Below, one piece after another: positions 39,541-47,921 of a DNA stretch of 64,000 nucleotides. Both the position numbers and the translations under genes were made by a program. The stretch is from a virus: the IMG/VR virus record IMGVR_UViG_3300034072_002212, positions 94,417 through 158,416 of that record, one strand, 5' to 3'. Positions within the stretch are counted from its first letter, which is position 1. Every line of letters begins with the position of its first letter. The notes under the pieces were generated by a model. That model made no database searches. It had not been told where the DNA came from and saw nothing but the letters and a program-made list of their open reading frames with translations.

Positions 39541-40665
39541 ATGTCAAAGATGTCGTTGTGGAATCGCAACAAGAATGACGACTACTATTTCATCGACAAT
39601 CAGGTTCGCCAACAGTTTAACATTGGCGGCGTCGAAGTTCTGCTTCACAAATACCTAGGTGTTCATGATCAGGGTGAGCAAGATGATGCCACCCAGCCAA
39701 GCGCAGCCAAGAGCAAGAAGAAGGGCATCAAGCAGATCCAAGATCTGTTCTTCCTCGAGAATCGTGACCGCGCTTACGATGCGAATGTCTACGAGATGCG
39801 TGCGTCCTACAACGTTCAGGACACTGAGTTCGATATTCGTCAGTTCGGTCTCTTCCTGGAGGCTGACACACTCTACTTGGAGTTCCACATCAACGACACA
39901 CTGGAGAAGATCGGCCGTAAGCTGATGTCCGGTGACGTGTTGGAATTTCCTCACCTGCGTGATGATGCGCTTCTTGAAGAAGATGCTCCGGCGGTGAACA
40001 AATTCTATGTGGTTCAGGACGTGAGCCGTTCTGCCGGTGGTTGGTCTCAGGTCTGGCGCCCACACATTTTCCGCGTGAAGTGCAAGCCACTCACTGACAG
40101 CCAGGAATACAAGGACATTCTCGAGAAAGCAGCAACCGACGCCAATGGCGACGACACTGGTTTCAACATTCGCGACCTGATCAGCGACTTCAGGGATCAG
40201 ATTGAAATCAGTGATGCTCTGGTCGAACAGGCCAACAAGGATGTTCACCTACGCAACTTCGAGACTGCTCACTTCTATGTTGTTCCCGGTGACGAAATGG
40301 GCAAGCAATATCCATGGATCTTCGCTGGCGACGGTAAGCCACCAAATGGAGCAAAGCTCGCAGGTTCAGGCATCAGCTTCCCAGAAGAAGCCAAGGATGG
40401 TGATTGGTTCCTACACCTTGGTATGGATCCCAATGTTCTCTACCAGTTCGTAGGCAACAAAGAGTTGGATCAATTTGGTCAGCCAGTTGGCGCAGGCGGC
40501 GGAGTTTGGGAACGCCGTGAAGTTGACCTTCGCAAGAAGTGGCAGGCTGCTCACAGGATCCTGGAGAGTTTCATCAACAACGACAATGTGAATGAAATCG
40601 GCGGCGAGCAGGTCAAGGAGAAGGTCGCTCTCTCCAAGGCCATCAAGCCGCGCGCAGATTTTTAA
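39541..40665 (+). CDS. 14: neck protein (gp14)
   Basis: 374 residues (T4 gp14: 256). Strong gp14 family phrases in the first 190 residues: DLFFLENRDRAYDANVYEMR, FDIRQFGLFLEADTLYLEFH, GRKLMSGDVLEFPHLRDDAL, NKFYVVQDVSRSAGGWS, then RVKCKPLTDSQEYKDIL. The C-terminal part (about 230-374) is extra, with a Gly-rich linker. ATG at 39541 after AGGAGG. First gene of the plus-strand set that also holds endolysin and gp15. Confidence 0.88.
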   Translation: MSKMSLWNRNKNDDYYFIDNQVRQQFNIGGVEVLLHKYLGVHDQGEQDDATQPSAAKSKKKGIKQIQDLFFLENRDRAYDANVYEMRASYNVQDTEFDIRQFGLFLEADTLYLEFHINDTLEKIGRKLMSGDVLEFPHLRDDALLEEDAPAVNKFYVVQDVSRSAGGWSQVWRPHIFRVKCKPLTDSQEYKDILEKAATDANGDDTGFNIRDLISDFRDQIEISDALVEQANKDVHLRNFETAHFYVVPGDEMGKQYPWIFAGDGKPPNGAKLAGSGISFPEEAKDGDWFLHLGMDPNVLYQFVGNKELDQFGQPVGAGGGVWERREVDLRKKWQAAHRILESFINNDNVNEIGGEQVKEKVALSKAIKPRADF

Positions 40666-40676
40666 GGAGAGATCGC

Positions 40677-41117
40677 ATGAAGATTAGTCCTAAGGGCATC
40701 CACCTCATCAAGCACTTTGAGGGCTTCAAGGCCAAGGCTTATATCTGCCCAGCAGGTGTTCTGACCATTGGCTACGGCACCACCTCTGGTGTTAAAAAGG
40801 GCATGGTGGTAACGGAAAGTCAGGCAGAGCAAATGCTTATTGCCGACTGCACCAAGTTTGAAAAGGTCGTCAATGATTCTGTCAAGGTCAAGCTGACCCA
40901 GGATCAGTTCGACGCTTTGGTTGCTTTTGTCTACAACGTAGGCCCAGGCAACTTTAAGACCTCGACCCTATTGAAGAAGCTCAATCTGGGCGACTACACT
41001 AGCGTACCAACTCAGATGGCTCGCTGGAACAAGGGCAACGGTAGGACTCTTGAGGGCCTAGTCCGTCGTCGCAGGTCTGAGGGTATTTTGTTCTCGACTG
41101 GCAAGCTGGCCTACTAA
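40677..41117 (+). CDS. endolysin, GH24 lysozyme
   Basis: 146 residues. Cuts peptidoglycan glycan strands for lysis. Catalytic pattern E-x8-C-x5-T: E15 in HFEGFKAKAY, C24 in YICPAG, T30 in TIGYGTT; in T4 lysozyme the middle residue is Asp, but Cys is common in phage relatives. Later LTQDQFDALVAFVYNVGPGN and RRRRSEGILF are family features. No signal peptide or membrane anchor, so a holin must release it; none is seen next to it. ATG at 40677, AAGGAGAG 5 bases upstream. Confidence 0.92.
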   Translation: MKISPKGIHLIKHFEGFKAKAYICPAGVLTIGYGTTSGVKKGMVVTESQAEQMLIADCTKFEKVVNDSVKVKLTQDQFDALVAFVYNVGPGNFKTSTLLKKLNLGDYTSVPTQMARWNKGNGRTLEGLVRRRRSEGILFSTGKLAY

Positions 41118-41126
41118 GAGGTTCTC

Positions 41127-42515
41127 ATGGCTCTAGATTTTTGGTATGATGGACAGTTGCGCCGTTATTGGTTGCAGTTTGGTCGCATCTTTGAAGGATT
41201 TCAATACGAGAGCGGTGTTGGTGCGAATGGCACCAAGACTCTCCGCACCTTCCCTGTGAGCCTTGGAACCAAGAATCGACAGGTGGGTCATATCCTGAGG
41301 AACAACAGTGAGAACACCGTTCTCAGCACCCCTAGGATTACCTTTGAAATGATTGATGTCCAGCTGTCTCCAGATAGGCGTCAGACTCCAAATCACGTCT
41401 CAACCGTGAACATCTTTGAACGCGCCATTGATCCAGCGACCAATCGCTACACTGGTGAACTAGGCAAGACCTACACGGTCGAACGCTACATGGCTGTCCC
41501 ATATGACATGACCATGAGGGTGAACATCTGGACTTCCAATGAACAGCAGAAGCATCAGTTCATGGAACAGGTCATGGTGCTCTTCAACCCCAGCATTGAT
41601 CTTCAGACTGGCGACAATCCTATTGATTGGACCAGTCTGACCATCGTGGAACTGGACACTATACAGTGGACCAATCGTGAACTGCCAATTGGCACTGACG
41701 ATGACATTGAGATCAGCACTCTCACATTTAAGATGCCGATCTGGATGTCGCCACCTGCTAAGATCAAGCGTCAGAACATCATCCATCAGATCATCACCAA
41801 CATCGGTGAAATGAACAAGACCTATGTGGATGAACAAGCCGGTGGTTACAACTTCTCCAGCAAGGATATGCACACTAGGGTCATCGTCACACCTGGCAAT
41901 CATCAGGCTCGTGCCGAGGTTCTCTTGGATGCTGATGGTCGTCCATACTGTGAAGTCACTCTGCTGAGTGAAGAAGGTCTAGACACTGATCCACAGGGAG
42001 CCAAGTGGGATTGGCGTTCACTGCTGAACCGCTATGGGCAATATCGCAAGGGTGTCAGCCAGTTCCGTCTCAAGACCACCAATGACATGGATGACCATGA
42101 CAGCGATATTATTGGTATCTTTGACTTTCATCCAACTGAATCCAACAAGCTGCTCTGGACTCCTGACCAAGAGACTCTACCAATGAACACGCTTCAGACG
42201 ATCAATGGTATGATCTCTCCCAACGCAGGACATGCTCCGGGACGTGGTTTGCCTGAAGCTGCCGAGGGCCAGCGTTATCTACTGGCCGACGACCTACATG
42301 CGGTTGCTGAGTGGGACAATCTCGTCGCTCATGAGAACGACATTGTGGAATACAAAGATGGCTCTTGGAAGCTGGTCTTTGACGCTTCCATGGTCACTGA
42401 CCCCAAGGTGGTCCTAAACGGTCGCTCTGGTAAGCAGCTACGTTGGACCGGTGAAATGTGGGTTGATGCTATTTCGGCAGATTACAACCCCGGCTATTGG
42501 AGGGTCTTCCTCTAA
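41127..42515 (+). CDS. 15: tail sheath stabiliser/completion protein (gp15-like)
   Basis: 462 residues, longer than T4 gp15 (272). gp15 caps the tail at the head side. N-terminal FWYDGQLRRYWLQFGRIFEG and RTFPVSLGTK..., then a central region with VERYMAVPYDMTMRVNIWTS and FKMPIWMSPPAKIKRQ match the gp15 pattern (FYN..RRY, then strands ending in MYPP). The last 170 residues are an extra domain with a binding-type look (FDFHPTESNKLLWTPDQ). Genes 13, 14 and 15 thus cluster here as in T4. ATG at 41127 with GAGG about 6 bases upstream. Confidence 0.83.
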   Translation: MALDFWYDGQLRRYWLQFGRIFEGFQYESGVGANGTKTLRTFPVSLGTKNRQVGHILRNNSENTVLSTPRITFEMIDVQLSPDRRQTPNHVSTVNIFERAIDPATNRYTGELGKTYTVERYMAVPYDMTMRVNIWTSNEQQKHQFMEQVMVLFNPSIDLQTGDNPIDWTSLTIVELDTIQWTNRELPIGTDDDIEISTLTFKMPIWMSPPAKIKRQNIIHQIITNIGEMNKTYVDEQAGGYNFSSKDMHTRVIVTPGNHQARAEVLLDADGRPYCEVTLLSEEGLDTDPQGAKWDWRSLLNRYGQYRKGVSQFRLKTTNDMDDHDSDIIGIFDFHPTESNKLLWTPDQETLPMNTLQTINGMISPNAGHAPGRGLPEAAEGQRYLLADDLHAVAEWDNLVAHENDIVEYKDGSWKLVFDASMVTDPKVVLNGRSGKQLRWTGEMWVDAISADYNPGYWRVFL

Positions 42516-42518
42516 CAC

Positions 42519-42606
42519 TTGGAGGCTCGTGCGAAACTTTGAACACCTAGCAGGATGAAACGGCAGTCCGTTAAGGTTCCTGTGTAACGTTCTTGCGAGC
42601 CTCCAA
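42519..42606. repeat. 11-base inverted repeat spanning a convergent gene end
   Basis: TTGGAGGCTCG (42519-42529) and CGAGCCTCCAA (42596-42606) are perfect inverted copies 66 bases apart; the right copy is inside the 3' end of the gene at 42571. Confidence 0.4.
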
Positions 42607-42786
42607 TTGCTTTTGATACCACTCCACCGAGTGGATCGGCCCACAGAAATCCAGCTTTACGTCCGTGAACTCCGAGAGTTTGGGGTTGGCCCAATAGAGA
42701 CCATATCCACGCTCATCCTTGCGATAGTTGGAATTCTCCAGCGCCATACCGCAGACATGGCACTTGGTTCCGCTCAAACCAAACAT
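42571..42786 (-). CDS. small Cys-motif protein, unknown function
   Basis: 71 residues from ATG at 42786, chosen because AAGGAG lies 6 bases upstream. N-terminal TKCHVCGM is half of a zinc-binding site; a single further Cys (LDFCGP) with His follows. Antisense to its plus-strand neighbours. Function unknown. Confidence 0.5.
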   Translation of the reverse strand: MFGLSGTKCHVCGMALENSNYRKDERGYGLYWANPKLSEFTDVKLDFCGPIHSVEWYQKQLEARKNVTQEP

Positions 42787-42837
42787 ATTGACTCCTTTGA
42801 TCACCGCTCACTACAGGTTAGGTGAAGGAAGGTCAAG

Positions 42838-43224
42838 ATGCCACAGGTTCAAAGCAAGGTCGTTATCCGCTATCTCGATTGCGATGGTACCTACACCTAT
42901 ATGGGTGCGCCTTGGGAGGACTCATATGGTGATCAAAGGTTTGGCTCTGAATATACATTCGAGGATGCCTTTGATCTCAGTGAATCATCGAACGGGGAAG
43001 TCATGGACTTTCTGGAGAAATACCAGGACGAGAACGAGGGCTTTGACTGCGAACTTGTGAAGATCACGATCTCCACTGAGATTGAAGATCTGATGGAGGA
43101 TGACCCCGAGTTCAAGGAATTGCGTCAGAGGGCTGCGCTCAAGAAGCTCACTGAGGCTGAGATCAAAGCTCTGGGTATCACCAATATCGCTGTCTATATC
43201 AAGACAAAGTATCACAACGTATGA
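42838..43224 (+). CDS. paralogous small protein A1, unknown function
   Basis: 128 residues. C terminus LKKLTEAEIKALGITNIAVY is nearly repeated in the next gene (LKKLSEDEIIALGVGNLAIY) and more distantly in the protein at 51578 (LEKLSPEEQKLLRVEHWAVY). These three are one paralogous family with a variable, acidic N-terminal part and a shared C-terminal helix pair. Overlaps the next gene by 4 bases (ATGA). Function unknown. Confidence 0.65.
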   Translation: MPQVQSKVVIRYLDCDGTYTYMGAPWEDSYGDQRFGSEYTFEDAFDLSESSNGEVMDFLEKYQDENEGFDCELVKITISTEIEDLMEDDPEFKELRQRAALKKLTEAEIKALGITNIAVYIKTKYHNV

Positions 43225-43649
43225 GCAAGGTAGTAGAAGAGCGCAGGGTTATCCGCGTGACCACCACGTGGGGTTATGATCGTGATATGGCTCTGAAATA
43301 CATCTACATTCCCACCAAAGACAATGACCACAAGGGCGCAACCCTTCGCGCCCATGAGGGTTACCGTGGGGTAGATGATCTGCGCGATGCCACGGACATG
43401 AACACCTTTCCCGAAGACCGAGTGATGAGGATGTTCTTCAGCATCAAGGAAAGGCTGTGTGCTAAGAGCTCAATTGATCTTGTGAATCTGAAGCTCACCA
43501 TGGAAGCGACTCCTGTGACCTTCGATGAAGATGAGATGAGGGAATATCTGCGCGCCACGGCTTTGAAGAAGCTGTCAGAGGATGAGATCATCGCTCTCGG
43601 CGTGGGCAACCTTGCCATCTACGACAAGCTGAAGAACCACAACGCTTGA
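43221..43649 (+). CDS. paralogous small protein A2, unknown function
   Basis: 142 residues, start inside the preceding stop (ATGA overlap), so translationally coupled. Shares the C-terminal LKKLSEDEIIALGVGNLAIY signature and the preceding strand (LVNLKLTMEATPV) with A1. N-terminal region differs (RRVIRVTTTWGYDRDMALKY). Tandem duplication followed by diverg­ence is the simplest explanation. Confidence 0.65.
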   Translation: MSKVVEERRVIRVTTTWGYDRDMALKYIYIPTKDNDHKGATLRAHEGYRGVDDLRDATDMNTFPEDRVMRMFFSIKERLCAKSSIDLVNLKLTMEATPVTFDEDEMREYLRATALKKLSEDEIIALGVGNLAIYDKLKNHNA

Positions 43650-43673
43650 CTCCTGAACACAACCTGTTACGGT
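43646..43673 (+). promoter_or_regulatory. sigma70-like promoter for the 43691 gene
   Basis: TTGACT (43646-43651), 16-base spacer, TACGGT (43668-43673). A CTCCT in the -35 region can pair with the AGGAG ribosome site downstream. Confidence 0.5.
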
Positions 43674-43690
43674 GACACAAAGGAGAACGT

Positions 43691-44323
43691 ATGGGCGTTG
43701 TTACAGTCTATAAGGTCAAGGACCTGGAGACCGGCCTCTTTCTGAACAAGAGTTGCGGCTGGGACAAAAAGGGCAAGACCTGGGAGAGTCTCGGTAAGCT
43801 CAAGCTGACGCTGGGTAACAACGGCTACTTCTCCGATCGCCACAACGGCGAGAGGCTCTTTGGTGACGACGTAAAGATCATCTCAATCAAGATAGTCGAA
43901 ACCGAGGACAACACCAGCGACATCGACGACTTCATCGAAAAGCATCGGCGCTATCAGGCGCTGGGCAAGAAGTTCGGCCGGTCGTTTCAGGACCTAGTCG
44001 AGCGCATCGAAGCCCAGGGACAGAACGAACAGTTCCAGTGGGTCCTAGCCGCCGAGGGAAGCTGGGACTGGACCAACAAGGTTCCCACGGGCGACTTCGC
44101 AGAGCTGCTTCAAATCTGCAAGGACCTCAAGCTCAAGCAGAACAAGGATTTCAAGCGCGCCAGCAATTATGGTGAAGGCGGCTGTGTGGCCTTCGCAAGC
44201 AAGCAGGTGGCGATGACGGTGCGCCTTTCGATGCGCGGTCGGTGTAAGGGTATCGACATCAAAGAATTTGTGGAAACAAATCTTGACGAGACCGAAACGG
44301 ACGCGCTAAATAGTAGCACATAA
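43691..44323 (+). CDS. paralogous small protein B1, unknown function
   Basis: 210 residues, ATG at 43691 with AAGGAG 6-7 bases upstream. Paralogue of the protein at 53631: both begin with a short strand plus K-x-K/R-D-x-x-T-G and a G-K-x-W phrase (here KGKTWESLGKLKLTLG), both have D-x-S-D-x-x-x-F around residue 80, and both end with the A-x-x-x-R-L motif (here ASKQVAMTVRLSM). The C terminus overlaps the promoter of the NAD genes. Function unknown. Confidence 0.6.
   Translation: MGVVTVYKVKDLETGLFLNKSCGWDKKGKTWESLGKLKLTLGNNGYFSDRHNGERLFGDDVKIISIKIVETEDNTSDIDDFIEKHRRYQALGKKFGRSFQDLVERIEAQGQNEQFQWVLAAEGSWDWTNKVPTGDFAELLQICKDLKLKQNKDFKRASNYGEGGCVAFASKQVAMTVRLSMRGRCKGIDIKEFVETNLDETETDALNSST
44283..44312 (+). 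promoter_or_regulatory. promoter in front of the NAD salvage genes
   Basis: TTGACG (44283-44288), 18-base spacer, TAAATA (44307-44312), about 78 bases before nadE and inside the end of the preceding gene. Same hybrid layout as at 30366-30394. Confidence 0.5.
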
Positions 44324-44389
44324 CAAGCGTGGATCCCAGGGTCGCACCTTGTTATAGACAACAACCTATCAAACGGTAAGGTGAGTAAA

Positions 44390-45373
44390 ATGAATCTCAA
44401 GAACCAAATCCTCGATCTTTCGCGTCAGAACAACATCGGCGCACTCTCCCCATTCATCGACAAGATGTTCGACGAACAGCTCGCTGCAGGCGTCTTCCCG
44501 ACCACTGCCAAGCTGGAACAGGTTCGCGACGACATCATCGCTTTCCTCGTCGGCTATCGCGAGCAGACGGGACGTGACACGGTGGTCCTCGGAATGTCGG
44601 GCGGTGTTGACTCGGCTCTGACCGCAGCACTGTTCAAGAGCGCCGGCTGGCGCGTGGTCGGCTTCACGCTGCCCATCAACCAGAACCCAGACGAGACGGC
44701 GCGCGGCATCGAGGCTTGCGAAGCCCTCGATATCGAGCATTTCCAGAAGGACCTGACCAAGGCCTACAATGCTCTGCTCGATGAAGTCGCCGAGCATGAT
44801 CCCCTGCTGCTCGATCTCGACAGCAAGGACACGGCAGTTCTCATCCGTCGCGGCAACATCCGCGCCCGTGCTCGCATGATCACGCTCTACAACATGGCCA
44901 ATTTCCACAACGGCATCGTGGCCTCGACCGACAACTTCAGCGAACTGGCGGCCGGCTTCTGGACCCTCCACGGCGACGTAGGCGACGTTTCGCCCATCCA
45001 GGCTCTGCTGAAGAGCTGGGAGGTCCCCTACATTTCGAGCATCGCCGGCGTGCCCGAGAGCACCTATCGCGCCACGCCGACCGATGGTCTCGGCATCAGC
45101 AATGGTGACGAAGCGCAGCTGGGCGCCAGCTACCTCGAATGGGACATCATGGTCAACGCCATGATCCAGTATGATCTGGCCTCGCTGGAGGCAATGATCG
45201 CAGAGAGCGGCGACATCCGCGCTGCGGAGGTGTTCGAGGCAGTCACGCGCCGCCTAGGCGGCAGCTGGTTCAAGCGCATGAATCCGGTCAACACCAAGCA
45301 CCCGCTCTTCCCCGAGCGGTATGAGCAGCTGGCCGGCGTCGACCAGGAGTTCCATCCCGCGGTCGTCCGCTAA
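44390..45373 (+). CDS. nadE: NAD+ synthetase, ammonia-type
   Basis: 327 residues. Converts nicotinic acid adenine dinucleotide to NAD+ with ATP and ammonia; no glutaminase domain is present. PP-loop SGGVDS near 69-74; RGNIRARARM near 155-164; STDNFSELAAGFWTLHGDVG near 178-197; TPTDGLGISNGDEAQLG near 228-244. ATG at 44390 is preferred over an upstream GTG because AAGGTGAG stands 5 bases before it. Last step of the phage's NAD+ salvage set. Higher GC than the flanking small genes, suggesting acquisition. Confidence 0.95.
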   Translation: MNLKNQILDLSRQNNIGALSPFIDKMFDEQLAAGVFPTTAKLEQVRDDIIAFLVGYREQTGRDTVVLGMSGGVDSALTAALFKSAGWRVVGFTLPINQNPDETARGIEACEALDIEHFQKDLTKAYNALLDEVAEHDPLLLDLDSKDTAVLIRRGNIRARARMITLYNMANFHNGIVASTDNFSELAAGFWTLHGDVGDVSPIQALLKSWEVPYISSIAGVPESTYRATPTDGLGISNGDEAQLGASYLEWDIMVNAMIQYDLASLEAMIAESGDIRAAEVFEAVTRRLGGSWFKRMNPVNTKHPLFPERYEQLAGVDQEFHPAVVR

Positions 45374-45385
45374 CCACCTTTCGGT

Positions 45386-45413
45386 TGCGATAGCATGGAA
45401 ACATGCTATCGCA
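45386..45413 (+). other. 12-base GAAA hairpin between nadE and pncB
   Basis: TGCGATAGCATG (45386-45397), loop GAAA, CATGCTATCGCA (45402-45413): perfect stem, GNRA loop only on the plus strand. No U-run follows, so an RNA processing or stability element, or attenuator, is more likely than a plain terminator. Confidence 0.7.
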
Positions 45414-45441
45414 CCAATTGTAACCAGAAAGGAGGCCAGCA

Positions 45442-46755
45442 ATGACCGATCTCGCGCTACGCGCCCATAACAAGAACTGGCGCATCGACCCGATCGTCCG
45501 ATCGCTCCTCGATACAGACTTCTACAAGCTCATGATGGGGCAGTTCATCTGGGAACGCTACCCCATGCACGTCGTCACCTTCGGCCTGAAGAACCGGACC
45601 AAATCCGTGAATCTCGGCCGAATCATCGACGAAGCAGAACTCCGCGCACAACTCGACTACGTGAAGTCGCTGCGCTTTACCAAGAACGAGCTCATCTGGC
45701 TCCAGGGTGCGACCTTCTATGGCCAGGAGCAAATCTTCAAGCCCGGCTATATCGACTTCCTCCGCCGGCTTCATCTGCCCGACTATGACCTGTCGCGCAA
45801 TGATGACGGCGACTATGTGCTGACCTTCACGGGAACCTGGCCACACGTCACGTTCTGGGAGATCTACGCACTCTCGATCATCAGCGAGCTCAAGAGCCGG
45901 GCGGCAATGCGTTCGCTCAGCAAGTTTGAGCTGGACGTTCTCTACTCCTGCGCCAAGTCCAAACTGTGGGGCAACCTTCAGAAGATCAAGGTCGCAGGCG
46001 TTCGGGGTCTCTCGGACATGGGCACCCGCCGGCGCCACTCGTTCCTCTGGCAGGAATGGGCTGTTGGTGCGGCGCGCGAGGTGCTGGGCGAGGGTTTCAT
46101 CGGAACCTCGAACGCATACATGGCGATGACCATGGATCTCGAGGCAATCGGCACCAATGCCCATGAACTGCCCATGGCCCTCACGGCTATCAGGGCTGGC
46201 CAGGGCGCCACGGACGATGAGCTCAAGCAAGTCCAGTATGAGGTCCTCAAGGGCTGGCAGAACCAATACTCGGGCAATGTGCTCGTGGCCCTGCCAGACA
46301 CCTTCGGAACCACGCAGTTCCTCAAGGACGCCCCACAGTGGGTCAGCCAGTGGCGTGGTTTCCGCCCCGACAGCAAGGCTCCCGATGCGGCGACCGAAGA
46401 GCTCATCGGCTGGTGGAAGCGCATGGGTATGGACCCAGCTAAGAAGCTGGTTCTCTACAGCGACGGTCTGGATGCGGACGAGATTGTCCGCATCTGGAAC
46501 AAGTGGAATGGCGTCGTTCAGGTCGGCTTCGGTTGGGGCACCAACCTTACCAACGACTTCAAGGGATGCCATCCGCGCGGTGAGCACACCCTGGACCCGC
46601 TCTCGCTGGTCTGTAAGGTCACGGCGGCCGACGGTCACCCGGCGGTCAAGCTCTCGGACAACTATACCAAGGGCACCGGCCCCGAAGATGAGGTAGCTCG
46701 CTATCGTAAGATCTTCGGCAGCGAGGGCATGAAGGATGCCCCGGTCTTCGTCTAA
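45442..46755 (+). CDS. pncB: nicotinate phosphoribosyltransferase
   Basis: 437 residues (E. coli PncB: 400). Joins nicotinate and PRPP to give nicotinate mononucleotide, with ATP hydrolysis. Family features: SLLDTDFYKLMMGQ at 21-34; GTRRRHS at 194-200; GTSN at 221-224; GTNAHELPMAL at 237-247 where H241 matches the phosphorylated His of PncB; FGWGTNLTND near 370. The sequence favours PncB over nicotinamide phosphoribosyltransferase. ATG at 45442, AAAGGAGG 8 bases upstream; follows the hairpin. Confidence 0.93.
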   Translation: MTDLALRAHNKNWRIDPIVRSLLDTDFYKLMMGQFIWERYPMHVVTFGLKNRTKSVNLGRIIDEAELRAQLDYVKSLRFTKNELIWLQGATFYGQEQIFKPGYIDFLRRLHLPDYDLSRNDDGDYVLTFTGTWPHVTFWEIYALSIISELKSRAAMRSLSKFELDVLYSCAKSKLWGNLQKIKVAGVRGLSDMGTRRRHSFLWQEWAVGAAREVLGEGFIGTSNAYMAMTMDLEAIGTNAHELPMALTAIRAGQGATDDELKQVQYEVLKGWQNQYSGNVLVALPDTFGTTQFLKDAPQWVSQWRGFRPDSKAPDAATEELIGWWKRMGMDPAKKLVLYSDGLDADEIVRIWNKWNGVVQVGFGWGTNLTNDFKGCHPRGEHTLDPLSLVCKVTAADGHPAVKLSDNYTKGTGPEDEVARYRKIFGSEGMKDAPVFV

Positions 46756-47093
46756 TGGCTAAGAGCAATCCTCGATACGAGTGTTCTGGTTGTAAGATGC
46801 GGAACACTCGTAACCAGCTCAAGGGCACCAACGGCCATTGTCTTCACTGTAAGACACCGATGCCCAATGCGGCTTGGATGGGAGGCCAACAAGCTTCCCT
46901 GTGTCAGCTGCTCATGGTCCCCAGGGCTGATGAGGATGAGCTCAAGAATATCAGTCAGCAGTCCGGCCTTTCTGAGGCTGAAATCATGAGCGCCGCAATT
47001 CAGATTCAACTACAAAAGTGGTTGCTCGAACCAGAAAATGTTGTAAAGCAGGTGAAGCAAGATCTAATGCTGGCCAAGCTTTACAGGAGATAA
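46755..47093 (+). CDS. zinc-ribbon protein, unknown function
   Basis: 112 residues, ATG in a TAATG overlap with the pncB stop. Two Cys pairs (YECSGCKMRN and GHCLHCKTPM) form a zinc ribbon in the first 35 residues; the rest is helical (LSEAEIMSAAIQIQLQKWLL). Embedded in the NAD operon, so perhaps a regulator or partner of those enzymes; that is inference. Confidence 0.6.
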   Translation: MAKSNPRYECSGCKMRNTRNQLKGTNGHCLHCKTPMPNAAWMGGQQASLCQLLMVPRADEDELKNISQQSGLSEAEIMSAAIQIQLQKWLLEPENVVKQVKQDLMLAKLYRR

Positions 47094-47096
47094 CAA

Positions 47097-47921
47097 GTGG
47101 CATACCTTTATCCTTTCCGCATGGCCAGTGGCACCGCAACCATGCTCCCCATCGACGCAAAGCGCCAGCGGGTCCTTCTCGGTGTCCGTTCCAAGAATGC
47201 GTGGGTCTATCCCGGCAAGCTGAGTCTGGCCGGTGGCTTCATGGAAGCCCGCTTCACCGAAGAGCAGAACACCGACCTTATGTCGCAGGCGCGGCAGGCT
47301 GTTCTGAACCTGCTAGGTTGGAAGCTGGTCGCTGACGAGTTCTCCGAAGGTGAGAATCTCGAGGAGTGCGCGGTTCGCGAACTCGGCGAAGAGATGCTCA
47401 TCAATGTCGCAATCGATCAGCTCAAGATGTTCAGCGTTCGGTCCAACGCGCGCACGGACACTCGTGCTCACGTGATCAACGCCTGCTACTATTTCGAGAT
47501 GACCGACGAGCAGATTGAAGCGGCAACTGCCGGCGACGATCTTGAGGAACTGGTCTGGCATGACATGGCGGACTTCGACATCGAGATCCCCTATGCTGCC
47601 CTGGAAGCCAAATATGACATGGCGTTCAACCACTTCGAGGTCATGCTCCAGGGCATCGCCGCGTGGCGCAAGGAACAACGGTTCAAGATCCTAGAGGCCC
47701 AGGTCGCCTCTATGGAGAATGTCCGCGGGTGGCAATACTTTCCGATCATGATGCCCCTGACCGCTAAGGGCGATGGACCTGCAACGATTGGCCATGATGC
47801 CACGCAAATCAAGTTCGAGGTCTGGGACCAGGCTCTGGAGACCTACGGATCGTTTGAATTCCTTCCGGACGCGATCAATGAAGCAATGCGTCTCAATCGC
47901 AAGGCAATGCTCGATGACTAA
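47097..47921 (+). CDS. Nudix hydrolase in NAD operon
   Basis: 274 residues from GTG at 47097, with GGAGA about 8 bases upstream. Nudix hydrolases split nucleoside diphosphates linked to X (ADP-ribose, NADH, dinucleotides). The catalytic helix is clear, ENLEECAVRELGEEMLINV at about 84-102 (RExxEE), but about 36 residues are inserted between the usual GG (LAGGFMEA near 49) and this helix. Overlaps nadM by 8 bases. In other phages Nudix and adenylyltransferase domains travel together, so clearing ADP-ribose or controlling NAD intermediates is plausible. Confidence 0.85.
   Translation: MAYLYPFRMASGTATMLPIDAKRQRVLLGVRSKNAWVYPGKLSLAGGFMEARFTEEQNTDLMSQARQAVLNLLGWKLVADEFSEGENLEECAVRELGEEMLINVAIDQLKMFSVRSNARTDTRAHVINACYYFEMTDEQIEAATAGDDLEELVWHDMADFDIEIPYAALEAKYDMAFNHFEVMLQGIAAWRKEQRFKILEAQVASMENVRGWQYFPIMMPLTAKGDGPATIGHDATQIKFEVWDQALETYGSFEFLPDAINEAMRLNRKAMLDD

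Noticed and set aside
45457-46638. Long minus-strand open frame of 393 codons
   Set aside because: Exact shadow of pncB, whose catalytic motifs are clear.
45442-46755. Nicotinamide phosphoribosyltransferase (NAMPT/NadV) instead of PncB
   Set aside because: Length and the SLLDTDFYKL, GTRRRHS and GTNAHE phrases fit nicotinate phosphoribosyltransferase, and a nicotinamidase is present to make its substrate.
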